NCBI GenBank assembly: GCA_023105745.1
Contig: JALGQZ010000004.1
Coordinates: 66,146,612-66,210,611 of the forward strand
Length of the DNA stretch: 64,000 nucleotides
Direction: 5' to 3'
Source of the DNA: Austropuccinia psidii
Lineage: Eukaryota > Basidiomycota > Pucciniomycetes > Pucciniales > Sphaerophragmiaceae
This document shows, piece by piece, positions 11,338-21,224 of the stretch. Positions within the stretch are counted from its first letter, which is position 1, and each line of letters opens with the position of its first letter. Both the position numbers and the translations under genes were made by a program. Below the pieces are notes generated by a model. The model was not told the DNA's origin, did not search any database, and saw nothing but the letters and a program-made list of their open reading frames with translations.

Positions 11338-13224
11338 TTACTTGTCATGAATTTCATAGTTGAGTTCTGCTGGAATAAGCTTGCGGCTGTCAATTGCAAT
11401 GGGATGTTTTCCTGAGTCAGAGACCTGACTCAGTACAGCACCCAAAGCATAATCGGATGCATCGGTCTCTACAATGGTGGGTAGAGAAGGATTGAAGTGG
11501 GAAAGGATTGGAGCAGTAGTAAAGGCCTCTTTGAGTTGATGAAACTGGCTAAGAGCTTCCTCATTGAGGGGGAAACAGGAATCTTTCTTGAGGAAACTGG
11601 TGAGTGAACTGATTTTCTTTGAATAATTCTTGATGAAACGGCGGTAGAAGTTGGCAAAGCCAAGGAAGGATTGAAGAGCCTTGAGGTTTCTTGGAGGAGG
11701 CCAATTAAGGATCTGCTGGACTTTTGCTTGGTCCATCTTGAGGCCTTCAGAAGAAACAACATAACCAAGATATTCTACACTAGAAACATGAAAAAGGCAT
11801 TTAGAAGCCTTGGCAAAAAGGTTATTGGCTCTGAGTCTAGAAAGAACAGTGGACACATGGGTGACATGTTCTTCCTCAGATTTGGAAAAGACCATAATGT
11901 CATCCAAATAAACCACAACAAAAACATCAAGAAGATCTTGGAATATATCATTGACAAGATTCTGAAAAGAGGCAGGAGCATTGGTGAGCCCAAATGGCAT
12001 AACCAAGTACTCAAAACTGCCATATTTAGTTCTGAAGCATGTCAAATGTTCATCACCCTCCTTGATTCTGAGAAGGTTATATGCACCACGCAAATCAATC
12101 TTGGAGAAGATAGAAGAACCATTAAAGACATTAAGAAGCTGGTTCATAGGAGGAACAGGATATTTGTTCTTCCTAGTGACAGCATTGAGTTTGCGGTAAT
12201 CAACACACAAACGGAGGCCACCATCTTTCTTTTTAACAAAGAGGACAGGTGCTCCTGTTGAGGAGGAGCTTGGCCGGATGAAACCTTTCTCTACATTCTC
12301 TGAAATGTAGGCCCTGAGTGTATCTGACTCTTGTTTGGATAAAGAGTAGATCACCCCAACTGGAGGTAGAGACCCCTCCAGTTCGATATGATGATCACAG
12401 GCACGGTGAGGAGGAAGTTTCTCTTCCTTCACCTTGGAGAACACATCCAAGTATTGGTGATAAACAGAGGGAACAACCTGCATCACGGTTTCTACTTCTT
12501 CTGGCTCTTCCTCTTCATCCCACAACTCCTCCAGGGAGTCATGATAAGATGAAGGAGGAAGGTCCATATTCCCAAAGAAGAGATGAAGTGAAGATACAGA
12601 ATTATCTTCCCCAACATCTTGAATCTCTTTGAAGACTTCATCTCCAGATGATGGTAATGACAGATGGGAATTAAGGGAAGGAATATGGACAGAAGGTGGA
12701 ACTGATGGTGTTCTAGAATCACCAACCAGAGCTGCACATGATTTGGCAGAAGAAGAGTCATTACGGAAGGAATTGGAAGGATCAGAATAGTCCTTTTGAT
12801 CAGGATTAAAGGTGATCAGCCCTTGCCTCCAATCAATAGAAGGATTAAAATGATTGAGAAAGTCAAAGCCCAATATGAGGTCTTCTCCCTTGGGAGTATC
12901 AATGACTAAAAAATCCCATTCAAAGCTTGGGAAGGAAGGGAGCTCAACCATATATTTAGTATGGTGAGTCACAAATAAGGAAGGGGACTCAGAGGAGTCC
13001 AAAATGATAAGAGGAATCTTCTCTGGAAGTTTTGACGTAGTCAATGAGTACTTGTGAACAAACTGCTTTGCAATGAATGAGTGTGTAGCACCATAATCAA
13101 TGAGAATACTGTAAAAAACATCAGAAAGAGAAGAGAAAACAAAGAATTTGAGAGAATTCTTGACACCAGTATTCAGAATGCACAATTGTGCTCTGGAAGG
13201 AAAACTGTGAAGACCATTGAACAC
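11338..13224 (-). pseudogene. A1 pol N-terminal part: protease, reverse transcriptase, RNase H
   Basis: 628 codons. The aspartic protease motif reads Asp43-Tyr-Gly (codon 13093-13095 is TAT) where A2 has Asp-Ser-Gly, so the protease is probably dead. Reverse transcriptase: a KIDL block, the FGLTNAP motif and the YLDD catalytic site at residues 439-442 (11899-11910). RNase H begins around [10 protein letters not shown] (Asp588). The frame ends at a TAA (11338-11340) where A2 has GAA, and continues in the same frame at 11235. Upstream the frame is open back to 13245, where a slippery heptamer links it to gag, so the first in-frame start (a GTG at 13224) is probably not used. Confidence 0.92.
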
Positions 13225-13238
13225 AACACGATCTTCAC

Positions 13239-14285
13239 TCAGGCTTTTCCCTGGCTGGGAAAACTGCCTGACGGTTGGGTAAGCTTGTTTTGAGGCCTTT
13301 TGACACAGGACTCAAGACTATGCTTCCCACCACAATAGGTACACAAACCCTCCTTGATTCTTCTTTCCTTTTCAGAACCTTTCAACTTGAAGTCCTTATT
13401 CAACAATGAAGAATGGGGCTTGTCCCGCTTTTGAGAATGAAATTTCTTTTTTGGTCTTGAACTTGAAGAAACTTGATGATGAGAAGAGTGAGATTTTGAG
13501 GCTTCAGGCTTCTTCTCTTGATTATGATTCTTTTCCTTCTGCCTCTCATGGTACCTGGTATCAAGTTCCAGGCTGACGTCCATTAAGTCTTGAAGAGAAT
13601 CAATGTTTGAAGGATGGGAGGCCAATTGATCCAGAATCCTGGAGGCCAAGCCCTTCCTGAAATGATGAATAAGAGCCCTTTCACCCCAATCCCCAATTCT
13701 TGAAATCAAACTCCTCAAATCGGCAATATACAAAGCAACATGCCCACCTTCTTTCATCCTAAGGCCATCCAATTCAGCTTCTGCTTTTCTAACTTCATTT
13801 GGGTCTCCAAATAAAGTGAACAATTGGGATTCAAATAATGGCCAGGAATTGAGGAGATAATTTGAGTCTTGATTATTGAGGTTGGAAAGATAAGGCTCAA
13901 TCCATTTTGCAGCCCTGCCAACTAAGAATGAAGTGGCATAAAGAACCTTCTTTCTGTCTTGAGAGAAGTTTGCCGGATCATTATGAAAGATGAGTTGACA
14001 AGATTGAATAAAGCTTCTGACTTTGAAGGGCTGAGTCCCATCAAAGCATTCTGGAGCCTTCATAGAGGGAGTCTTGAAGGCTGGTGGTCTTGATAATTTA
14101 GAAGAAGAAGCTGCTTGCAGATTGGCCATAATCTGAGTCATTTGTTGCATAATGGCCAATAAAGACGGTTCAGACTGATGAGCGGCAGGCTTATCAGACT
14201 GGGCTAGAGTTGGTCCTCTGGTGCCCTCAGATGCTCCCACAGGAGCAGGAGCAGCCTCAGTGCCATTAGACTCTTCCTCTTCCAC
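13239..14285 (-). pseudogene. A1 gag, main part with zinc knuckle
   Basis: 348 codons: an acidic stretch, a retrotransposon gag (capsid-like) core with the block GRAAKWIEPYLSNL, a basic Lys/Ser-rich linker and one zinc knuckle, [13 protein letters not shown], whose CX2CX3HX4C spacing is one residue shorter than the usual CX2CX4HX4C. It ends GKA-stop, with the stop immediately downstream of a GGGAAAA slippery heptamer. Gag forms the particle that encloses the RNA. Its N-terminus lies in another frame (14554-14330) because of a ~22-nt deletion around 14321-14332, seen by comparison with A2. The ATG near 14285 is therefore unlikely to be the native start. Confidence 0.88.
13245..13251 (-). promoter_or_regulatory. 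Predicted -1 ribosomal frameshift site GGGAAAA (A1)
   Basis: In the gag frame the bases read CAG GGA AAA GCC TGA. G GGA AAA fits the X XXY YYZ slippery pattern, and slipping back one base enters the pol frame, which is open from here to 11341. The gag stop follows one codon later. A2 keeps the same heptamer. Confidence 0.7.
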
Positions 14286-14321
14286 AGAATTCTCCTCCTC
14301 CTCTTCACCATCTTCACCTTG

Positions 14322-14554
14322 AACCTTGGGAATCCGCCAACCACTCCTGATAAAGACATTGATCTTCTTGGCCCTCTTCCTTCCTTCCTGGATGGTGCTG
14401 CTCCTTCCATAATGGGTCCTCTGTCCAATCTGGCCCTCAGTTGAGAAACTGCTGGGGTACCGTCAAGAGGAGCCCTTGGGGTTGGAGTCAGAACAGCTTG
14501 AGCTCTGGCCTGAGATCTAGTCTGTCTTGCTGGAGGTGAATGTTGAACTGGCAT
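14322..14554 (-). pseudogene. A1 gag N-terminus, out of frame with the rest
   Basis: Starts at an ATG (14554-14552) with MPVQHSPPARQTRSQARAQ, nearly the same as the gag start of A2 at 39259. About 75 codons of native sequence follow, rich in Arg, Pro, Ala and Gly, until the deletion near 14330 shifts the frame; translation would then run to 14204 in a foreign frame. This N-terminus is one of the sequences that suggested an Austropuccinia-like rust. Confidence 0.8.
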
Positions 14555-15298
14555 GATTCCAGGAATAATCAACCAAAATAAATGAAATAAAATCAAAATT
14601 TTCTTGAAGTACAAAATCAACAATCAAATCTTGAGGAAATTGGATAATCAATGAATCAAAATTCTTCAAATATGTCAATCAATCAAATCAAATGAGTCTT
14701 GAAGTAAAAATCAATATCAATGAGAATCTTGAAGTCAATAAAACAATCAAAATCAAATCAAATCAAAATCTTGCAGAAAAAATCAATCAATCAAAATGAA
14801 TTCTTGAGTCAAAATCAATTTATGTCAAAAATCTTGATGTGAATAATCAGCAAAATCAATAAAATCTTCAGGTAAATCAATTATCTTGAGGTCAATTTCA
14901 ATTATGTCAAATTAGTCAATCAAATCAATTTTCAAGTGAATTCTTCCAAAAATCAAAAATTCTTGAGGAATAAATCAAAGTGAATCCTGATATGAAGAGT
15001 GTGTCTGAATAACCTGATGAATAACTTGAGAACCAAAGATAAAAAATGCCTGAATTATGGATAAAAATAGATTGATTAACATTGAGAATGAGATTGAAAA
15101 GATAACAAAAAATAAAAAATGGGTCAGCCTTCAATTTTCAGAATGAAGAATGAATGAGAGAAAATTGCGAGGTGACGAAGAATCATAAGATCATAAAACG
15201 TTAAAGAATCATAATTTTGATAAAATGAATGAATGAATTTAAAATATAAGAATAAAAGAATGAATGAATGAAGAAGAATTATGAGTTAATTAATATAA
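14555..15298 (-). other. A1 5' leader: low-complexity TCAAT/TTGAAG tract
   Basis: About 740 bp between the PBS and the gag ATG. It is strongly biased, dominated by irregular repeats of TTGATT and CTTGAAG (sense strand). A2 has the same kind of leader at 38487-39258. No ORF. It may hold packaging or translation signals; nothing more can be said from sequence. Confidence 0.7.
15282..15298 (-). other. A1 primer-binding site, self-priming type
   Basis: The first bases after the 5' LTR on the minus strand are TTATATTAATTAACTCA, not a TGG-type tRNA site. TATATTAATTAACT is perfectly complementary to AGTTAATTAATATA in the LTR (15672-15685 on this strand). Complementarity between PBS and the 5' end of the element's own RNA is how Tf1/sushi-type chromoviruses prime. 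Confidence 0.65.
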
Positions 15299-16973
15299 TG
15301 TCACAGGGGCTCTTGGAAGAAGAGGGCCTGGCACTCAGGAATCAAGAACTCACTTGGAGGGCTCCAAAGATAAAAGAATAATAAGAATGAATTTTCTCTA
15401 AGAAAGAATATGGGAGAAAACAAGTATGCCAAAAGATGAAGCCAATGGCCAAAGATAATAAAGAAGCCAAAGCCAAGAAGCCAACCAGGTGAATCCTCAA
15501 TTCACTGTTTCAACCTGCCAGAAAAGGAAATGGAATTAGTATAAGGATATGACCACCAATATCCACTGGACAGGCGAGGAAATAAAAGAAAAGGGTGCTG
15601 AATGACTGACTTAAGATTATCAGTATTAACTTTAATAAGGTAAAAGAAAATAAGGATAAAAATAAATCCACTATATTAATTAACTGGGGAAAAAGTCCCC
15701 AGTTGCTGAAAGGTGGCCAGTATATGTGAAAAGCTGAAAGATTGATCCTGGAGTTGGATCACCGGCTGTATTGTCCGAATCGGGCCAATACAGTTCTGGC
15801 CATCTTGAATTTGAAACTGTGTGATTGAATTCCCACAGTGGAATATGAATTGGCCCAATTGGGCCAAGTACGTACAGGTTGATTGATTACCGCCTGTATG
15901 AACCAATTGAGTTGTCCAAGAAGTATTGAAATACTTGATGCCTTGACAACTGATTGAAAAGATGTAATACCTTTTGAGAATTGCCCTTAGAATAACCCTG
16001 AATGAAATTGCCAACCCAACTCCTGCTGAGCCAGGTGATTGGAGTCCTTGAATGGTCTTCTGATTGCCACCATGGATTACCAAACTGATGAGTCCAAAGG
16101 TTCTCCTTCGAAATGGGCGTTGGATCTTGGTACCTTGAGTTAAGAAGGTTGATTTGGGTCCTGAAAACGTCACCATTGAATTGCTGAGCAAAAATGGTGC
16201 ATAATGGTATATAACACCATATATGCACCACTCCTGCAACCTTGAGTACGAGGTGCATGGAGGAATGAAGCAATCCTCCCTTAAGTTGAGGGAAATGCTT
16301 GTTGAGATGATTTGGTGGCCTCTGGTGGTTGCCAGAGGTCATGACGGTGAAGTTGGTCCATGGTGGTCCATGGCCAAAAATGGGTCCTACGGGATTTATG
16401 GCCAAAAATGGATCCAAGGTGTTTTTGGTCCAAGGGACTGGTGGCCAAAAATGGCTCAGGTGGGCCCAATTGTGGTTTGGGACCCACCTGGCCTTGGGGG
16501 CTAGGTGTCTTCCCCCTTTGGCCTCATTGGATTAGGCCAAAAGGGGCCTAATCCGCCTACGGACCGCAGACCGCGTATTATGGCCCACGGACCGTAGAAG
16601 CCGTGGGGGGCCTAAATGGCCCAAAAAGGCCATTTAGGCCAAAACCATCATAATGAAAGGGGTGGCCATGGGGCCTGGAAGCTCCTAGAAGACAAAGGGA
16701 CCCCTCAGGCCCAAAAACAGTGATGGAGGCCTGGGGGTTGGTGAGGTGGAAATTGGCCAAGAGGACCAATGACGCAGGATATGGCCTGAGGCCATAAAAG
16801 ATGATGGAGGCCATACGTGGCCAATGGAATGGGTTATGGCGTAAGAGCCATGGAACACCCAAAAGGGGTCAATTGGCCATAAATGATGTGACATGGCCAA
16901 TTGGCCCCAACTTGGCTCCAGGTTGGATTGCCGCCGCCATCAAGGAGGAGGGTCAAAATACGTGGTTGTGACA
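15299..16973 (-). repeat. 5' LTR of A1
   Basis: 1675 bp, same ends as the 3' LTR. Carries the PBS-complementary segment (15672-15685), an adjacent 8-bp-stem hairpin (15683-15703) and the GGCC hairpin around 16608-16640. Confidence 0.95.
15683..15703 (-). promoter_or_regulatory. Conserved LTR hairpin next to the PBS-complementary segment
   Basis: ACTGGGGA and TCCCCAGT form an 8-bp stem around a 5-nt loop; on the element's sense strand it lies immediately before TTAATTAATATA. The same hairpin is at 7416-7436. A2 has CTGGGGG/CCCCCAG (around 38090-38107 and 57629-57646), and A3 has CTGGGG/CCCCAG, so the pairing is kept while bases differ. It may mark the RNA 5' end; that is inference. Confidence 0.6.
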
Positions 16974-16979
16974 ATATTA

Positions 16980-17770
16980 TGAGTATAAAATAAAGTGTAA
17001 AAAATTATCAAAATCTTATATACCCTGAGGAAGATTTGGGGGTATAAGACAGTTATCAATTTGCAAAGTCTCTCCTAATTCTTTGATTTGGGAATTATTT
17101 TTATCTGAGATTGCACCTTGAGTTTCATTTCTATGGTTGCGGAAATGATGTAAATGGAAGAGAATTAGGATCTGAGAGCATTTGGATTGGAAGGCCGTAT
17201 ACTTCACTCAAAATAATAGATGTATCCAGGAGAATCAGTAAATTTAAAAAAAAATCTATGAGAACAATTAGTAAAATGATAATTGGAAGGAAAGAATTCC
17301 TCCATGAGTACTTCATTTATATCTGAAGCTTTCTTACCTAAATATCCAAACAACAAGCTAGCCCTATTCCTTATGAGCTTAAGCTCAAATTAAATACTGG
17401 ATAGTCAATCCCCAAAAATTCATGTACAAAAATTATATTAATCCTATAATACACAGCACATTCAAATTTACTGAAGCATAATACATGTAACAATACCTAA
17501 AGCATATTGAAATTCACATTCTACACTACAGCAATGATCCCATGCTTCATTGTAATGTAACGTAAATTTAGAAATTGGATTGTTTCAAATTTATGAATTT
17601 CTTCAAGATATCTTATTCTTCCTTCCAGTAGTATACCAGTGGCTTCTCCAGATCTCATAAATGGTATCTCAGATCTTCTATCCAGCTACCTAATAACAAA
17701 ATATGCTCAATTATCTTGAGAATTAAATATCTTTCTGTTTTAGGGATAGAGCTGTATGGAGTGTCTGGAG
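16980..17770 (-). pseudogene. Decayed gene of unknown function, 5' exons
   Basis: Continuation of the gene at 5120-7025. A coding stretch from about 17207 ends at a GTATAT donor (17023); joined to the acceptor ending TTCAAAG above 7002 it continues in frame (phase 1, ...NLPQ-E-IIDPGS...). Without A1 the intron would be about 73 nt. Other frames upstream (17316-17131, and about 17710-17600 after an acceptor-like TTATTAG) look like further exons with a frameshift between them. There are several stops. I do not recognise the family. Confidence 0.45.
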
Positions 17771-17836
17771 CTGGGCCACTTTGATCAATGTGGGCCTGAG
17801 ATTCTTGAAGGATATTTCAATTATTTACTTCTGGAA

Positions 17837-18206
17837 GTGGGCTACTTTTTTCAATGAAGACCTTCCAGAAGGGGTCCACCTTTTTCAAAGCAGACCTTCA
17901 AGAAGTGGGCCACCTTTGTCAAAGCATACCCCCCAAAGGTGGGCCACTTTTGTTAAAGAAGACCCTCTAGAAGTGGGCCACTTTTGTTAAAGAAGACCCT
18001 CTGGAAGTGGGCCACCTTTGTCAAAGCAAACCCTCCGACCCTCCTGAAGTGGGCTACTTTTGTCAATTCAGAGCCTCCTGAAGTGGGCCACCTTTTTCAA
18101 TTCATATCCTCCAGAAGTGGGCGACTTTTGTCAATGCAGACCCTCTGGAAGTGGGCCACCTCTGTCAAAGCAGACCTTTTAGAGGTGGGCCACTTTTGTC
18201 AATGAA
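17837..18206. repeat. 34-bp minisatellite, about 11 units
   Basis: Head-to-tail imperfect repeats of a 34-bp unit beginning GTGGGCCACTTTTGTCAA and ending near CCTCTGGAA. One unit has an 8-bp internal duplication (around 18030-18040). The repeat is GC-richer than its surroundings. Because 34 is not a multiple of three, ORFs through it (17781-17990, 17984-18205) are unlikely to be genes. No unique spacers separate the units. Confidence 0.92.
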
Positions 18207-18549
18207 ATGGGGAGGGGGCATAAATACTGTTTGGAAATGTTCATTGGATCTGATTAATCATCTACAATGGGTACCCCTTGAGATTGAGTAAATACCCTAT
18301 TACACTTTGGTGCTCCTTGCACTGTGGCTTCCAACAAAAGCAGAGGAGCTCAAGATTGGGTCATGTGAATTCACATAAAAGTAATCCCATTGAACCTCAA
18401 TGAGAGACTTAGTTCACACTATTAATTGAGTTTCTCTATTATATGTTTGAAGAAATTTCATCTTAAATCACTCTGTTTTATTATAATACTGAGCTCTTGT
18501 ATCAATTTCAAAATATTATGAAAGTATTTTACCCCTTATGTCATCTTCT
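18207..18549. other. Intergenic AT-rich sequence
   Basis: No coding sequence, repeat or RNA gene recognised. Confidence 0.5.
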
Positions 18550-20040
18550 GATCCATGTAAATCCCATTCATAATGAGTTCATGACTTGAATAGTGAGTCT
18601 AGCATAGAATATGTTCAAGCTCAGTCACCAATGAGTCTCAACCTTCCCCTAACAACCCCTATTACATCTTTGATGAATGTATCAGGCTTCAACACTGATG
18701 TGGGAAATGAAATGGCTCTACCTATGACCACTTGTACAATACCAGATATTTACATCACTCAAATTCCCCCAAATCCCACTAATGAAAAAATGCACATTTC
18801 TGAGGGACCAGGAAGCACACAAGAAAATTTATCAAAGGCTAATCCACACTCTGATTTTTTATGTGACTTACTTCTAAATCCTGGTGGAAATCCTTTGGAG
18901 TCCCAGAAACTCTTTGGCCAAATTGAACAGCCATCACTCAATATTCCATGAGGATCTCAGTTTCATGTTGGACATGAAAAAAGGGTTTATGTTGAGAAAT
19001 GAAAAAGACCATCGGAAAATGTTATGTGGAGTGGTATTTCTGAGGGGAATCCTGGATTGATGCTTCACCAAAGTAAGCTGTTTTCATTTATGAATATAGC
19101 CATTTGTCACAATTATATATTTTTCTTTTGTTTGTTAGATATGGCACCTAAAGGCAATATGGTTCAATCTCAGGAGCCAATTGAAGAACATTAGTATGTT
19201 CAGCTTTTATTAATAGCTCAAATTTGAGACTTATTATTTACATGGAAGGTGATTAAATGTATACATCCTCACCTTGTGTCCATAAATAGAGGGTCATGGA
19301 ATGTAATCACACATATACATCCAACACAAGAATGGGTAATGCTGATACATCAAGAGAAAAAGTGGTGGATGATGAGGATTAGAACATTTCTCCCACTCGA
19401 AGTGAAACAAATAGTGAAAAAAGCAGTGAGAATTTTACAGCACATGAGGAGGGACCTCAGGGAAACAGTGAGTTCACCCATCTTCAAATGTCCCTCTGCC
19501 AGAGTTTTCTCAATCAATCATATAGAAGATAGCAAAGAAACCAGTCTTTCAAAGCTCACAATGTGGCATCATTTGTAAGAGAAAAGGAGAAAGAAATATG
19601 GCTGACAGAAGAACTTTCTGATAATTTCCATGGGATGAGATCAGATGTACACAACCATTGCCTGTTCCTACTCAAAGTGAAGGATAAGAATTTTTTCTTC
19701 ACTATTAGCACCACCAAGTACAAAAGAGCATGAAATTTCAATTCAGGTTGCTGTTCATCTGGGATATATTCCCCAAGAGGTTTTCAATGAGCCATCAAAA
19801 CAAGTTCATCCTCAGGGTTTCTAAAGCTACTGTTAAAATATGATCCAAAAGTTAGGACTAAATCAATTCACATGTGACTGGGAGAGCTTGTGGCAACATC
19901 CCTTCAGCAGGTTGATTTCTATGATGTTCAACATTCCTTCTTACAGGAGCTTGTCAGCACCAAGTATCACAATTCACCATGAAAAAAAGCCATCCCTGCT
20001 GGCAGGGGTAGCAGGTCCAACCTGCTTGTAACATGAGTTT
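18550..20040 (+). pseudogene. Decayed plus-strand coding region of unknown function
   Basis: The best piece is a 121-codon frame (18586-18951) with low hydrophobicity, rich in Pro, Ser, Asn and Thr. It continues past a TGA to about 19071, where a GTAAGC donor and a TTTGTTAG acceptor (about 19139) would remove a ~68-bp intron and lead into a short frame beginning DMAPKGNMVQ. Further fragments (about 19330-19560, 19700-19830, 19840-20031) have protein-like composition in changing frames with many stops. It could be one old gene or a transposon gene. No motif is recognised. Confidence 0.35.
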
Positions 20041-20659
20041 CAACCTTGGTTCCAGCCTTGATATCTTTTTGAAGATACTTTTGGCCACATGTTTGGTCAT
20101 TTAGGATTTTTGTCAATTAAAATAAAATATTATGGACATCTCATAATTGTTATTTTTTTACTATTGCTTGAATTATACCCTACTCACTAATACCAAAAGG
20201 TCTTGCATAAGAACTATTACTTATACAAAAACACACTTCTTCCAAAAAAATAAACATAGTAGTTTTACCCCTATTTCATTGTCTTTTTTACTTGAGATAA
20301 TTGAGCTATCTCACATGTTCCCACCATTTGAAAATCATTACATATACCTTTCTTGTAGATAAAATATTGAATGATTAGACAGATTTCTAAACACAAAGAA
20401 AAGAACTACTGATGAATAATCCACACAAACATTAATTTTTTTGTATTATAGGAAAGCTTACTTACCTGTAAAGAAGAATTTACACAAACTTCTACTTTTC
20501 CCTTATAGATACATGGTACCTATGTTATTTCATCATAATATTGAATATTTCTTTGGAATATATGATTTGACAAAAATCTTTGATTTAAATATTTTTCACC
20601 AAATTAACATCAATGATAAATAATATTTGTTTTTTTTGAAATGTTTGTACCATTATCTA
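20041..20659. other. AT-rich stretch without genes
   Basis: Very AT-rich; only short chance ORFs. Nothing recognised. Confidence 0.5.
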
Positions 20660-21224
20660 TATTATAAAAGATATTCACCAGAAAACAAAATTTTCCCCAA
20701 ATATCTGTGAGGACAGGAAGAAAGTCCTTTATTCCACTTCATTTCTCATTGGCAGAGCTGCAAAATTGATTTAGCCTTCTCTTTCCAACTTCACTAATCA
20801 AGACCCAAACTATCTGCTCAATAACTGGGCCATATTCAAATCCCATCTCTTAACTTTATTTAGGGCTCCAAATGAAGTTAGAAAAGCTGAAGAAGAGCTG
20901 GATAGTCTCAGAATGAAAGAAGGGGGTCATGTTTCTTTATACATTTCTTACTTCAGAAGTTTGGTGTTGAGAATTTGAGATTGGGGTGAAAGAGCTCTCA
21001 TTCATCATTTCAAAAAAGGATTGGCCTTGCATCCTTCAACTATTGATTCTCCCCAAGCCTTAATGGACTTTATGCTGGAAGTTGATGCCAGGTACCATCC
21101 AAGGCAGAAGGAGAAGAATCATCATTAGAAAAATAATACTGAAGACTCAAAGTAAAGCTCTTCTCATAATCAAAATTATTCAATCTCAATTCATAGGAAG
21201 GAGAATTTCAGGATTCAGGAAAGG
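20660..21224 (+). pseudogene. A3 gag fragment, first part
   Basis: Aligns with A1/A2 gag from just before the DRKKVLYATSFL block through LRMKEGGHVSLYI to the Lys/His-rich linker. It has stops where relatives code for amino acids: TAG for the Glu of KWIEP and TGA for the Gly of RIGDWGE (both need G to T), then TAG after the HH of the linker, plus a 21-bp in-frame loss of SRILDQLA. The fragment ends at the E LTR insertion. Confidence 0.8.

Larger units (their letters stand above)
7032..16973 (-). mobile_element. A1: full-length A-family Ty3/gypsy chromovirus
   Basis: Two LTRs (15299-16973 as 5', 7032-8718 as 3') flank 6.58 kb with gag, protease, reverse transcriptase, RNase H, integrase and a C-terminal chromodomain, all on the minus strand. 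ATATTA flanks both sides (7026-7031 and 16974-16979). The LTRs are nearly identical apart from a few short indels, so the insertion is fairly young. It is nevertheless dead: a ~22-nt deletion in gag, a changed protease active site and a nonsense codon in RNase H. It sits in an intron of a decayed gene, in the same orientation. Confidence 0.95.

Noticed and set aside
11671..12261. 196-codon plus-strand ORF
   Set aside because: Mirror frame of the reverse transcriptase on the other strand.
17837..18206. CRISPR-like array
   Set aside because: The 34-bp units are contiguous with no spacers, and the sequence is eukaryotic.
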